Shown here: one piece after another, positions 10,498 through 20,840 of the stretch
How the letters are laid out: each line of letters opens with the position of its first letter
Numbering within the stretch: position 1 is the first letter of the stretch
Assembly (NCBI GenBank): GCA_012274445.1
Contig: JAAROD010000095.1
Span: 1,178,001 to 1,242,000 of the forward strand
Length of the DNA: 64,000 bases
From: Sclerotiophoma versabilis
Taxonomy: Eukaryota; Ascomycota; Dothideomycetes; Pleosporales; Didymellaceae
Direction of reading: 5' to 3'
Notes under the pieces: generated by a model
The model's input: only the letters and a program-made list of their open reading frames with translations
What the model was told of the DNA's origin: nothing
Database searches by the model: none
Translations under genes and position numbers: made by a program

Positions 10498-11122
10498 CTT
10501 TGCCGGTGGTTGGAGCGTTCAAAGTCGGAGCTTAGAAACGATACCGTTATATGATCGGCCATGATGATGCCTTTGTACCTGGCGAGAGCACCGTGGCGAC
10601 GGCCTGCGCAAATTGCACAGCATACACTAACGTGAGGCCATGATGGCGAGCATCTCGGCTCACAGGGCTCTCGGCGTTATGAGAGCCTCATGTTGGTGGA
10701 ATTGTGAATCTCCATGGGCGAACGTTAACCGACAGCCCGGTGCAAAAATTAGCGGGGATACAGGGTGGAAGGAATTCCTAACATAGCTAGACATGCGGGG
10801 ATTGCCCAGGCACACCGACGTTCGGAGACATGAAAACAGGCGGGTGGGAGAACGGCCTGTGGAGAAGGTGGGGACGACTGGGGATGCACATGAGGATGCG
10901 AGGTACACGGGTGGTCTGGTGATCGGGTGGTCGAATGACGGTATGACGCTGGAGTGCTAACTGCAGATGGGGCCAGTACCGACTCTCCACGTCGGAGCAG
11001 ACTTCCTTTTGAACATCATATCCATCCGCCGTGACAAAACATCAGAAGAGCCGCACAGTCGCAAGAAAAAGTCTTCGGACATGTGAGCCTCGTATTCTTC
11101 AATTCGGATATGACCGGAATCA
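10498..11122. other. Intergenic: beta-galactosidase promoter and P450 3' flank
   Basis: No gene seen. It holds the beta-galactosidase upstream region with a cluster of SYGGRG motifs (10752-10883), then the 3' flank of the P450 gene. Confidence 0.6.
10752..10883. promoter_or_regulatory. Cluster of four CreA-like motifs (SYGGRG) upstream of lacA
   Basis: GCGGGG at 10752-10757 and 10795-10800, GTGGGG at 10868-10873 and CTGGGG at 10878-10883, all on the plus strand, lie 255-386 bases upstream of the beta-galactosidase ATG. Paired sites are typical of functional CreA targets in Aspergillus. The consensus is short, so chance occurrence is possible. The motifs are seen; regulation is inferred. Confidence 0.4.
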
Positions 11123-12744
11123 TCACAGCGTCACGTAACAGCAGTGACCCTTCGGAGCGATCAGGAAGCGGTTGTCCATCTCCATCAACTCGTCCCGCAT
11201 GCAGTCGCTCAGCTTTGCTCCCCGACATTGCCTGAAGAACAAAGCTGTTGCTAGTCGAAGCTCCATATACGCGAGATGAATACCAAGGCACACACGCGAA
11301 CCGGCTCCGAAGGGCATGTACGCGGCCTTTTGTTGGGCCGAGAACTTCGATCTGTCCATGAAGCGGTCACCGTCGAAACTGTGGAGGCATGTTAGATACG
11401 ATGCGTCCGTTTACGAGACCGAGATGAACTTACCGGAACGGCTCTTGGAAGATTCTAGGGTCCCGGTGGAGTGTGTAGGCTTGTGTGCTGACTTCGGTCC
11501 CGGCGGGGAGTTGATGGCCGCCGACGATCATCCCTTGACTCGGTACGATGCGCGGCAAGGCCCCTGGTGCAGCTCCATACAACCTCAGTGTCTCTTCTAT
11601 GACACTGTTGAGCAGGGGTGCGTTCTCAAGCTCGGCGAATTCCAGGTGATCACTGAACCCGGCTACCTCTTCCTGCAAGCGAGCCTGAAGTCCAGGGTCC
11701 TTGAGAACGGCCCAGACCAAGTATGTCAAAGTCACAGCAGTAGTATCCGATCCCGCTACGATCAGATTCCCGGCCTCTTCTCGAATCTCTTTGTCGGTGA
11801 GCGCTGCTTTCTCGTAGTCATCGCTAGCGGCCAGCATCTGGCCAAAGAGATTCATGTTGTTGCCCTGACCACTGCGCATGTTTTGGATGGCAACGGCGCC
11901 ATGCTCATACACCACATCGTCGGCCGTCACCATCTTCTGAACACCCTTGAAAGGGAGGTATCGAAGTATCGTGTGTATGAGAGGGAACTCAGCGCGGAGC
12001 ACGCCACCAAGCAGCGCTGCCTGCAGCGCATCTATGTATGGTGTTTGCTGGTACACAAAGTTAGGACTATTTTCGCATGCACACGAACCAAACAACTTAC
12101 CTTGCCTTGCTCAACCATGCCAAAGCTTTCACCAAAGCTCAACTGCGTAATCACATCCGTTGCCATGAGCGTCCACCATTTCAGAACATCAGCTCCCTTA
12201 CCGGGCTGTACTGCAGCGTTCTTAATCTGACTGACGGCAAATGTGGTCTTGCGTCTGATTTCGGCCTCCCAATTTCCCTTCAAGCTCGAGTTGCTGAAAG
12301 CACGTGCGAAAAGCTTCCTTCGAGCGGCGTGAGCATGCGGGTTTTGCATGGCGAAGATTCCGGGCTCACGGGTAGGGGTCAGGTTTGCGTAGAAGCTTGA
12401 TTTCAGAAATCCAGAACCAATCTTGTGGATCTGAGTTACACCAGCGACATCTGCAACGGCAACTTCGTTCGGTGCAATTCGGACAACGTCGCCATACTTT
12501 CGATGGAGATCGTCCACGTAGAAAATCCGGCGACCTGACAAGGTGTGGAAGCGCAGAACAAGGTTGGTGTATTTCGAGTGCCATGTGCCTGGCAACTTTG
12601 AGATAGGTGATTGCTGGCCTACCAAGACAGTCTGCAGAAAAGTTCAACCCTGATAAAAGTATCGCACTGTGCAATGATACGTACCTTGACTACATAGAGA
12701 AGTACAGCGAAGGAGATCGCCGCAACAAGATAGATTGACGGCAT
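11123..12744 (-). CDS. Cytochrome P450 monooxygenase
   Basis: Heme-thiolate monooxygenase anchored in the ER by an N-terminal helix (residues about 4-19). Exons are 12744..12685, 12631..12101, 12047..11434 and 11378..11123; introns of 53, 53 and 55 bases, all GT..AG; 486 aa, normal for the family. Motifs: proline-rich hinge after the anchor, I-helix oxygen-binding VAGSDTTAVT, K-helix ExxR in IEETLRLYG, PERF-like region EPFRFDGDRFMD, and heme-binding FGAGSRVCLG with the Cys ligand. All junctions preserve the frame. The substrate cannot be told from sequence. The nearest genes (GH35, an acetyltransferase remnant) do not form an obvious biosynthetic cluster and no synthase is nearby, so it may act in xenobiotic or lipid oxidation. 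Confidence 0.94.
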
Positions 12745-13448
12745 ACTAAATAGATGATGACCAGAGAAGAAGGTAAAGAGTTACTTGCTATTGTAATCAG
12801 AGGCTCAAATTGGAGAGTCAGGCCCTCATATACTGTTGGAAGTATGAGGCCGGCATGTGGAGTGAAGCTAAGGGATCATGCTAAAGAAGCGCCGTCGGCG
12901 GCATATGGTATGGTATGCTGCGACATTGTACAAAGCCCGCACGGACCCAAAGTTATTGTCATTTGATGCTAATAGTCATAAGAGAGCCAACTTCCAATCG
13001 GTTGAGATTGGAGGTAGATTCATATGATTCCAACATACCGGGTCGCGTTCGTGAAGCAAGGGCATTTAGAATTTTATCTTCTAGAAGCGTTCCTGACCAA
13101 TTATTGCTTTTTTCCCGACATCTACTTGAGACCTGATATGGACCAACAGATTAACTTCTTTGATTGCCTTGAAGGAGGAGAGTTCAGAGCGATTCAAGAA
13201 ATGATGACGGTGGGGAAGAGCTGTACTTCGTGGGATTGCAGAAAGGTTCCCCACATCTTTACCCCGCATTTTCTTGACAAATAAGCAATGGGCTGTTCTC
13301 AATTTGACGAGCTAACGGAGCCCGTAAACCCCGCACCCGCATCGTACAGGCTGTAAAGGTTTCCAACGGACAACCGGTGACGCGCCTCCATCTCCTGGGC
13401 AACTGTATGCGGCATGTGCTAACATGTCCGAAGCCTTATAACATCACC
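12745..13448. other. Intergenic between P450 and LYC1-like remnant
   Basis: Holds the P450 promoter and the upstream flank of the pseudogene. Open frames (for example 13024-13284) have no recognisable motif. Nothing else was seen. Confidence 0.5.
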
Positions 13449-14542
13449 ATGATGAACAGCACCACAATCACAATTCTCTTCGGAGAGGCAACTGCCGATC
13501 AACAGATTGAATGCTATACACTGGCAGCTAGCGCTTGGGGTCCATATCTCGATGGAGATGAGGTTATCGCAAGAGAGAAGCGTTTATGTGCTCAAGCTTT
13601 TGGCTCACGATGGCGGCTGTCGAACGTGGTGCATATATCGTCAGGACGATCACGATCAGGTACTCGCGACTGGCAGGACTATGCACAGGGAATTTCTCCT
13701 GAGACATAGAGAACATACGTAAGGTCAAAGGGTATTGCATCACTTCAGTATATACAGCCCTACTATACCGCGGCCATGGTCTTGCCTCATACGTGCTACA
13801 AAACGTTGCGATATGGCTCGATGGTCCTGGCGAGGCCGTTGTTAGTATGCTTTACAGTGACATACCACAATGTTATGAGACCGTGGGGTGGATAACGCTA
13901 CCTAACACCGAGGTCATCCTGAGCAACGGCTCATGGCTTCAAGATGTACTAGGTCCTTACGCTGACCTGCAATTATGGTCTCTGAGCGCCTCAAACATCG
14001 AAGAGTTGTGTACTCAAGACATTGAAAAACTCAGAGCAGACACCCATCATACAGAAGTTACTGTTAACGGCAGCAGTCTCACTATCTTACCAACATAAAA
14101 TCTAGCAAGGTATCAGCATGCGCTGTCCGACTATATGAGCAACCTCTGGCATGATGAAGCACCCACAAATCGCGGTGCCGCATACAAAGACCAAGCAAGG
14201 CTATACTGGTATCATGGCTTCAGAGGCCGATGTCTTTACATTCAACGTATCCACAGTACTATCTGCGAAGGAGGAGGAGATAAACCAGATGTCATGACAG
14301 CACTTCTTCTAGGCGCACTTCGAGAGGCAAAAGAATGGAACTTTACCACGGTTGCTACTTGGGACACCAATCCAGATATTTGCAATGCTCTACAGATGCT
14401 GGCTCAGGCAAGCATCCTCACGAAGTTCGTTTGCGAGCGTCATAGAACGCAGAGGATATCCCTATGTTGGCGGAATGGCAAAATGAAGGCGAATAACTTA
14501 GTGATGGACAATAAGGCCTATGCCTGGAACTCGCGTGCTTAA
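13449..14542 (+). pseudogene. LYC1-like lysine N6-acetyltransferase remnant (two frameshifts, one internal stop)
   Basis: Resembles the fungal LYC1 family, which acetylates the epsilon-amino group of lysine. The reading passes through three frames. From 13449: ECYTLAASAWGPYLDGDEV and AREKRLCAQ. A shift near 13597 gives LLAHDGGCRTWCIYRQD. A second shift near 13718 gives YCITSVYTALLYRGHGLAS, the degenerate counterpart of the GNAT acetyl-CoA loop, then SMLYSDIPQCYETVGW (family form: YSDIG..FY...GW). An in-frame TAA at 14096-14098 interrupts the protein, after which the frame stays open through RLYWYHGFRGRCLYIQRIH to the end at 14542. No splice arrangement I tried restores one frame. It may be a decayed paralogue. 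Family assignment is from remembered motifs. Confidence 0.65.
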
Positions 14543-14920
14543 AAAGTACTGGAGGATGTATTATCGACAGAGGGACGTGTTCGTTGGCTCCAGGAAACAT
14601 GAACAAGCGATTGTCTTTTCCCAAAGATGCTGCAAAATCAATGTTGAAGGTCAACATTGCGTTTTGTAATCCTTCTGCGTCAAGACAAGCAAGTCAAATT
14701 GTTTGGTAGACCCGCTCTTTCCGTCGGGAAGCTACGGACGGAAAGGGCCGATTGACCCGGTATCGCACCTTCAACACCAAGACTCGACCTCAGGATTATC
14801 GTTGAAGAAACTCACTGACCTCGACCGACAACTCACAGTTGAATGACTGGTTGAGATCACGATTGTTTGCGGCCCGAACCTAAAAGACAGTTCTGAACTT
14901 CCATACTTACTTCATCCACG
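14543..14920. other. Intergenic upstream of GNAT gene
   Basis: Promoter/leader of the acetyltransferase gene. The one structured element is a perfect inverted repeat at 14717-14745. Confidence 0.55.
14717..14745. repeat. 9-bp perfect inverted repeat, 11-base spacer
   Basis: CTTTCCGTC (14717-14725) and GACGGAAAG (14737-14745) are perfect reverse complements. The arrangement contains CCG and CGG half-sites separated by 11 bases, as some zinc-cluster regulators recognise, about 180 bases before the GNAT start codon. It could equally form an RNA hairpin or be chance. Confidence 0.5.
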
Positions 14921-15804
14921 ATGGTCCACCATGATCCCATCGCAGACGCCAAAGCGCAGGAAGCGACTCACAAATACACTTTCCGGCCGGCGACAGTGGA
15001 GGATATACCTGCCCTACAGCAAATGATCGGAGAGTCGTTACGCGCTCTTGGTAAAGGGTACTACACAGATGCCGAACTAGATGGATCAATAGGTTATCTG
15101 TTCGGGCCTGATACCGTGTTGATACATGATCAGTAAGTAGTAAACTTCTCACTTTGCTGTGCTATGCTTTGTAAAAGAGAGGCAAAGTGCTGTAAAATGA
15201 AACACATCATAAGGGTACATCGGTTATACCCAAGAAGAAGAAAAAGTAAACTCTCAAAGAAACCCCTAAGGAATGCAAGACATACCAAGAATACGGAGAA
15301 GAAGAGACATTTATCACAGAGCAAGGGACCCAGAAAGACTGCAGAGATACCAAGACTTATCAAGTTCTTCGTCTAACACCCAGAAGAACATACTATATCC
15401 TCCACCCCGTCTCCTCCCCCACGACAATCGCCGCCTGCGGGGGCTGGTCCTTCCGACAGACCCTGTACGGCGGCAACAACGCGCCCTCTGACCTGCGTAT
15501 GCCCGCAAAACGTAACCCGTCCACAGACCGTGCTAGCATCCGCGCAATCTTCACACACCCTGCATTCGCGCGCCAAGGCCTTGGAACTATGATGATGCGG
15601 TACTGCGAAGCCAGAGCAGCTGAGGGCAATGCAGAGACGGAGGGGTTTGAGAGGCTAGAGATGGGGGCGACGTTGAGTGGGGTCGCGTTGTATGAGAGGT
15701 GTGGATATAAGAGGAGCGGGAGGGAGGATGCGGTGAAGTGTCCGAACGGAGAGGCGATTAAGATTTGTCATATGGTCAAGGATTTGCAGTTGGAGGGGCC
15801 GTGA
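14921..15804 (+). CDS. GNAT-family N-acetyltransferase
   Basis: Transfers acetyl from acetyl-CoA to an amine; the substrate is unknown. Exons are 14921..15132 and 15384..15804; the 251-base intron has GTAAGT at its start and CTAACACCCAG at its end; 210 aa. The spliced protein has the GNAT N-terminal strand TFRPATVEDIPALQQMI, the acetyl-CoA motif FARQGLGTMMM (Q/R-x-x-G-x-G/A) and the closing strand GVALYERCGYKRSGRED. It is small, soluble and probably cytosolic, with no targeting signal. The intron is longer than its neighbours' and purine-rich in the middle. The gene converges on the lysine 2,3-aminomutase gene and lies just downstream of a lysine-acetyltransferase remnant. That context makes lysine or beta-lysine a candidate substrate, but it is inference only. 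Confidence 0.87.
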
Positions 15805-16460
15805 GGGGATAAGTGGTGGCTCATGATAAAGGGTTGGAGGGCTGAAGGAAGAACTGGCGGTATTGAAAACAGCCAGCAAGAAGATGTCCGATGCTGTAAA
15901 TGCGGGGAACTGGAAAACTGCGCTTCAGACGATAGGGCCATAGATCATGTTTTGTACGACTGCATCTGGACAAGAAGAACTAGCGGGGTTATTAGATGCA
16001 GAAAAATCAGATCGTTACTTTAGGGAAAGCCACATGCAATATGCGGAGAAAACGAATGACCGCCAATATTGAACAAACACAGACACCAAAGTGAGAACAT
16101 GTGAAGATGATGAATAATTTGTGCTTTGCCGTACCAGCTCATTGTTGCTCAGATAAGCCAATAAGAACAAGGTGGGTATCGAAAACGCTGCGACGCTGAT
16201 GTCCCTCCCAGAAAAGGACCAATAAACCAAATAGCACTTTTGTGAAGTGTAGTGATGCAATTTCCAAATCCTTCGCCCAACCCAATCTGTGGCGCCCAAT
16301 GTGTTCGCCCAATTTTATGTATCCGGGATAGCTCCGAAAGCAGAGACAAAATGATGTGTAACTCTAAGAAACATATGCTGGGTGAGCTAGTGAGGTCATG
16401 AGTATGAAAAATGCAAGCCAGAGGCATGGTTGCCTCATAGAGCATAGACCTGCAGTTAAT
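15805..16460. other. Intergenic, convergent 3' flanks of GNAT and lysine aminomutase genes
   Basis: Nothing recognised beyond 3' UTR sequence. Short frames without motifs. Confidence 0.55.
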
Positions 16461-18427
16461 CTAAGCCGCGGCTGCGGAAGGTGAAGGCTGCCAGTTGCTA
16501 GCGCCGATGTGTGACGCTAAATCTTCCGGCTTGACATCCGCCTGCAGGACGTTGGTAGGCGCATATGTCCGCGGAAGACTCGGAGTATGAATGAGTGGTG
16601 GAGTTTGTCGACGTTGCATGGAAGACCCTAGTTGCGGTATAGTGGGGCTGATAAAGTCTTGCAAAGACATGTCTCGCTCAAGAGCTTGCTCTTGTTCTTG
16701 ACGAAGTTCTTCGATAGCAGTGTCGGATGCCGGCTTGGGATCGTGGTACTCATATTTCAAATGACCTTTTTTGCCAGGCAAGCCTGGGGCTGTATACACC
16801 GCGACTCCGTCCTTGTACGAGTCGTGTGTACTCACGAGGCGCTTGCCTCCGCCGCCAGGAAGATCGATAACAAATGCTGGCATCATGAAACCTGAAAGAG
16901 TACCGCGAATCTCTTTGTCGAGCTGGATGATCTTGCTAAGCGGTGTGCGGAGATCCTCAATGCCACGTACCATGTCACACTGGTAGATGTAGTACTAAGA
17001 ACGTCAGTTAAAGTGTGCCAGAAGTGCTAGCTCCAGAAACATGATCTTTCCTGGCTGCTGAGACCAAGGCAACCTGGAATTGGGAGGAATGTCAGTACGT
17101 ACTGGCTGAATGTTCATGCTCGCAAGCGTTTTGATGAGGTCGGAGAGATCTTCCAGAGTGTCGTTGACACCCTTGAGTAGCACTGACTGATTGCGCACAA
17201 TCACACCATGCTTGAAGAGACGATTGGCGGCTTCACGAGTGACCCACGTGATTTCATTGACATGGTTGATGTGCGTGTGTAGGCAGACCTGTTTTGCCAT
17301 GTCGCGACCCTTGTTGGAAAGTTCAATTAGAGTGTTTGTCCATAGGTCAGTCTCGTCCGCTATACGGCATGGGGCCACAGCAAGGCCTTTCGACGCGAAA
17401 CGAATGCGCTGGATGTGAGGGATGCTAAGCAGTCTACTAGAAATTAGACACTTGATGAAGGCTGCCTTGGGTTGACTAACCGTTCGCCAATCTCTCTGAG
17501 ATCCTCAGGCTGGAGGTAATAAGCATCGCCACCCGAGACGACAATGTCCTGAAGGCTTGGGTCACTCTCAATATGCTGGAAAATAACCTCCCATCGCCTA
17601 CGGCTAGGCTTTTGTGGTGACTTTGAGACAGTCTCTGTGTTGGCTCCAACTGCATATGAGCGGGTACAGAATCGACAATACACCGGACAGATTGATGTTG
17701 CTGTTATGATCAGTAAAAAACTAAAGCAAAGGTTGACAACACTCTCTGCAAACGACATGAGCTTAAGAGAAACGCATACCTAAGAACAAAGCTCTTCCAG
17801 GATAGCGGTGGACTAAGCCAGGTACGGCTGTTCATGGTTAGTAATTTGGCTATTGATCAAGAACATAGAGCGCACGTGAGTCTTCCTGCTCGTTGAGCGA
17901 ATCAAGTGTCAACTTTTGATGATCCGGAACAATCCCACTTGCCAGCGGTAAAAACTGCCGACGGATGGGATCGTCTAATGGGTTGTTCCAGTCAATTACT
18001 GATAGTAGATGTGGGGTGAGTCGGATCGCCATTGGCGCCAATTTCAATGCAGCAGTCGCGTCCTCGATGAATTGTTCCTTTGTCTTGATTTTCTTGAGCA
18101 GCGGATTGTTTGATTGACCAAGCACCGGCGGCAGTACATCTGACAAGAATCGATGCAACTTTCGTGTGTCGGGCACTGTATTTGCAAGCTACAACGTAGA
18201 AATCAGCCAATTATTCGGCGTTGAGTATTTAATATTTCTGAACGCACCTGCCATCGATAGGACTTGAAATCTTCAGCAGGAACGTCTTTCCATGGCTTGA
18301 TCTTCTGCCAATACGGCTCTTGGTCGGCATATGTCGACACCGATCTGTACTGTGCAAGCAAGTAAGGAGAAATCTGTGATTTTGATCGCAACGTTAGGCG
18401 TTGTACTTTAATAGCGGAGACGAGCAT
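16461..18427 (-). CDS. kamA: L-lysine 2,3-aminomutase, radical SAM / PLP (KamA family), mitochondrial-type presequence
   Basis: Moves the alpha-amino group of L-lysine to carbon 3, giving L-beta-lysine, using a 4Fe-4S cluster, S-adenosylmethionine and PLP. Six exons: 18427..18248, 18188..17876, 17827..17780 (48 nt), 17700..17481, 17433..17103 and 16994..16461; 541 aa. The radical-SAM triad is CPVYCRFC (Cys 185, 189, 192), followed at +2 by Arg194. The PLP lysine is Lys415 in DLPGGGGKR. Asp371 (in YQCDMV) and Asp408 sit 44 and 7 residues before Lys415. From memory of the clostridial enzyme, Asp293 and Asp330 bind the substrate epsilon-amino group at the same distances from Lys337, so lysine rather than glutamate is the predicted substrate. 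The N-terminus is basic and Ser/Arg-rich like a mitochondrial presequence. An approximately 90-residue tail after the catalytic core is low complexity. The family is common in bacteria; its role in fungi is little known. Confidence 0.93.
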
Positions 18428-19758
18428 AGTTTTGACGATTCAGGTAGTCATAGACTGTCCAGCTGAATTTGGAAAGGAAGGTAATGATGTTGAGTCCATG
18501 AGAAGTGGGCGAGCTACCATATATTATAAGCTTGAGTTGAGCGGAGTAGAGAGCTTCGAGAACACGTCTCAAGAGCGTATGTGGTACGACAGAAGCGGAC
18601 CCACCATGGTACCTCAGTAGTGAAGGAGTCGATTCGATTCCCGGACCCTGTACAGACATTAAAACTGTTGCTAACCTCGTAACACTGCGTCTTCATTCGA
18701 CCTGCGCTGCTAAGCCAATACCCAGTTCGATCTTCCGTTGATGGGCTTTCTGGCTCATCCTGACCAGCAATTGATCAATGCTGTAACCATCAGACATCCC
18801 ATAGACAATGGCAGAAAAGGTTCGGGACACGGTTCTTTCAGTTGGAAACAGCGTGTAAGATGTCAATCTGTGGATCGAACAATGACGAGGTGGGACATGG
18901 ACCATGATCTTGTCCGACAAACGACTCGCTAGCTACTTTTAAGGTTGTCTCCTATAGGAGCGTTTCCGAAGACTCTCCGAGAGATTGAATTAGACTAACT
19001 TGGTGCATCCTTGCTCTCGTAGCGAGCTCATAGCGACAGACCAAAGCAAATACCCTGCATCGGTCTCGTACAAAAGGAGCTTTTTGGGAAAAGACGCTGT
19101 CGTCGACAATGTTGTGTGCCTGCAAATACAAATACACGGGAGCAGATCCATTGCTCCTGTTTCGACGCCTCAATCCCAGGTCCATGGTCAGTGAGGGCCC
19201 AATGGACAGCGTTTTCACAGTGCACCGCAGTAGCGGTCACCCTTGCCATGTGTTTACTCGCTCCACAACATGCCAAGCCTGCACCGTTGTGGGCAAGATA
19301 CGCGCCCTTAGCAGGTGTTTAAAAAGAAAAGGCTTGCATGCGTTGAAACTTTAGACAGCTGAGACATGCGGTGAGAGCCGTTGACTTGGGTAGGGGCTGT
19401 TTGCACTGCAATCCTAGCCTGCTATTGGTCGGGACAAGTCATCGGTAGAGCGGGAGGAGCGGCGCGACCCAGGTCGCCGTGCGACCGCTCGATGCAATAC
19501 GAGTCGAGAAAGACGACAGAGGTGTTTCGTCGGTTGCACAAAGAGAGCGAGGGGAGGGAGGTGCAGTGAAAGTGGGTCCGGGCTCACAAGATTGGACACT
19601 GCTCCCTGCGTCCCTGCCACACTAACGTTTGTCGTTTCCCGATGACATCGCTCGCAGGCCCCTCCAGCTTACAGCTCACCACCAAATAACGATTTCACCT
19701 TGACCATTCCTCCTCGCCAACTGCCACGCCGCAAAGTGCGCCATCTGGTTACGAAAAC
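18428..19758. other. Intergenic, divergent promoters of kamA and GET2
   Basis: 1.3 kb between two divergent starts. The small frames on both strands show no motif, and no tRNA or repeat was recognised. The last 150 bases are pyrimidine-rich, as expected for the GET2 leader. Confidence 0.5.
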
Positions 19759-20840
19759 ATGGCTGATTCACCAGCTGCCTCACCAGGATCCGCCGGTGCA
19801 GAGACGCCCGCGCAGCAAAAGGCACGTCTCCGCAGAGAGCGCCTCGCCGCGAAAAGTGGTGCATCTCGACTGCAACAGATCTCGGCACTACAAGGTGGCC
19901 CCCCCAAAGACCTAAGCGAGATTCAGAAAGATCTACCCGGTATGTACGGCCTGCAATCCCAGCCAATGTATGTTGGTGCGTATATGCGTGCTTGCATGTC
20001 CCTCTTGTGACTACACAACTCAAACTGTACAAGGACACAGGGCTAACTGCGTCCGTAGTCCAACCTTCCCCGGCCCCAGCGTCTCGAGCAATGTCTGGAA
20101 CAGCAACGCCAGACCCAGATGAGGTAGACATCTCGCAGCATCATTACACACCCGCGTCTCAGCCACGTCTCCCCTCCCCATTCGCCTTCGATGGCAACGT
20201 CACTGCTGCCTTACCGCAGTTCCCACCGGCCCAAGGCGACCAGCCACAAGACCCCATGATGGCTATGCTTCAACAGATGATGGGTGCCGGGGCAGGCGGA
20301 GCGCCAGGCGTGCCAGGTGCTCAAGGACAGCCAGGTGGCCCGGGTGATCTCCCTCCAGGTCTCGCCAACATGTTCTCGGCCATGGGGGGTGCTGGTGGAG
20401 CCTCAGAACCGTCACCAGAGCAATCCTCGGCCTGGGTGTGGCGTCTGGTACACTCTGTGTTTTCGCTGGCTCTTGCGATTTACATCGTCCTGCAGACGCC
20501 CTTCACTGGGTCGAAGCTATCACGTAACACCGCCTTGACCACTGTCGACGAAGACTGGACTGTCGAAAAATCCTCGACACAGGATTTCGCACACTTCTTT
20601 TATCTCTTCGCTACTTTCGAGGTCGTCATGCAGTCCTCACGCTACTTCATCGAAAAGGGTCAATTGCAAGGAACAGGAATCTTGAGCACAGTGGCAGGCT
20701 TTCTACCACCGCCCTACAGCGGCTACGTTCGGACTCTTGGCCGCTATGGTGTTATTTACACAACAGTTGTTAGCGACGCCATGGTCATTGTCTTCGTACT
20801 GGGCGCCACAGTCTGGTGGCGAGGTGCTGGTGTTGCATGA
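19759..20840 (+). CDS. GET2: GET complex subunit Get2 (tail-anchored protein insertion receptor)
   Basis: With Get1 it forms the ER receptor that takes tail-anchored proteins from the Get3 ATPase. Exons are 19759..19939 and 20059..20840; the 119-base intron joins DLP to VQPSPAP; 320 aa. The cytosolic N-terminus carries the basic Get3-binding motif QQKARLRRERLAAK (residues about 20-33), a signature of fungal Get2. A Pro/Gly/Met-rich linker follows, then three hydrophobic segments: SVFSLALAIYIVLQ, a middle one around FAHFFYLFATFEVV, and VVSDAMVIVFVLGATVWW at the C-terminus. The order (basic tip, flexible linker, three membrane helices) fits the family. No damage was seen. Confidence 0.88.

Noticed and set aside
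7474..12744. P450, beta-galactosidase and acyl-CoA synthetase as a secondary-metabolite cluster
   Set aside because: No polyketide, peptide or terpene synthase, transporter or pathway regulator is nearby; the adjacency looks incidental.
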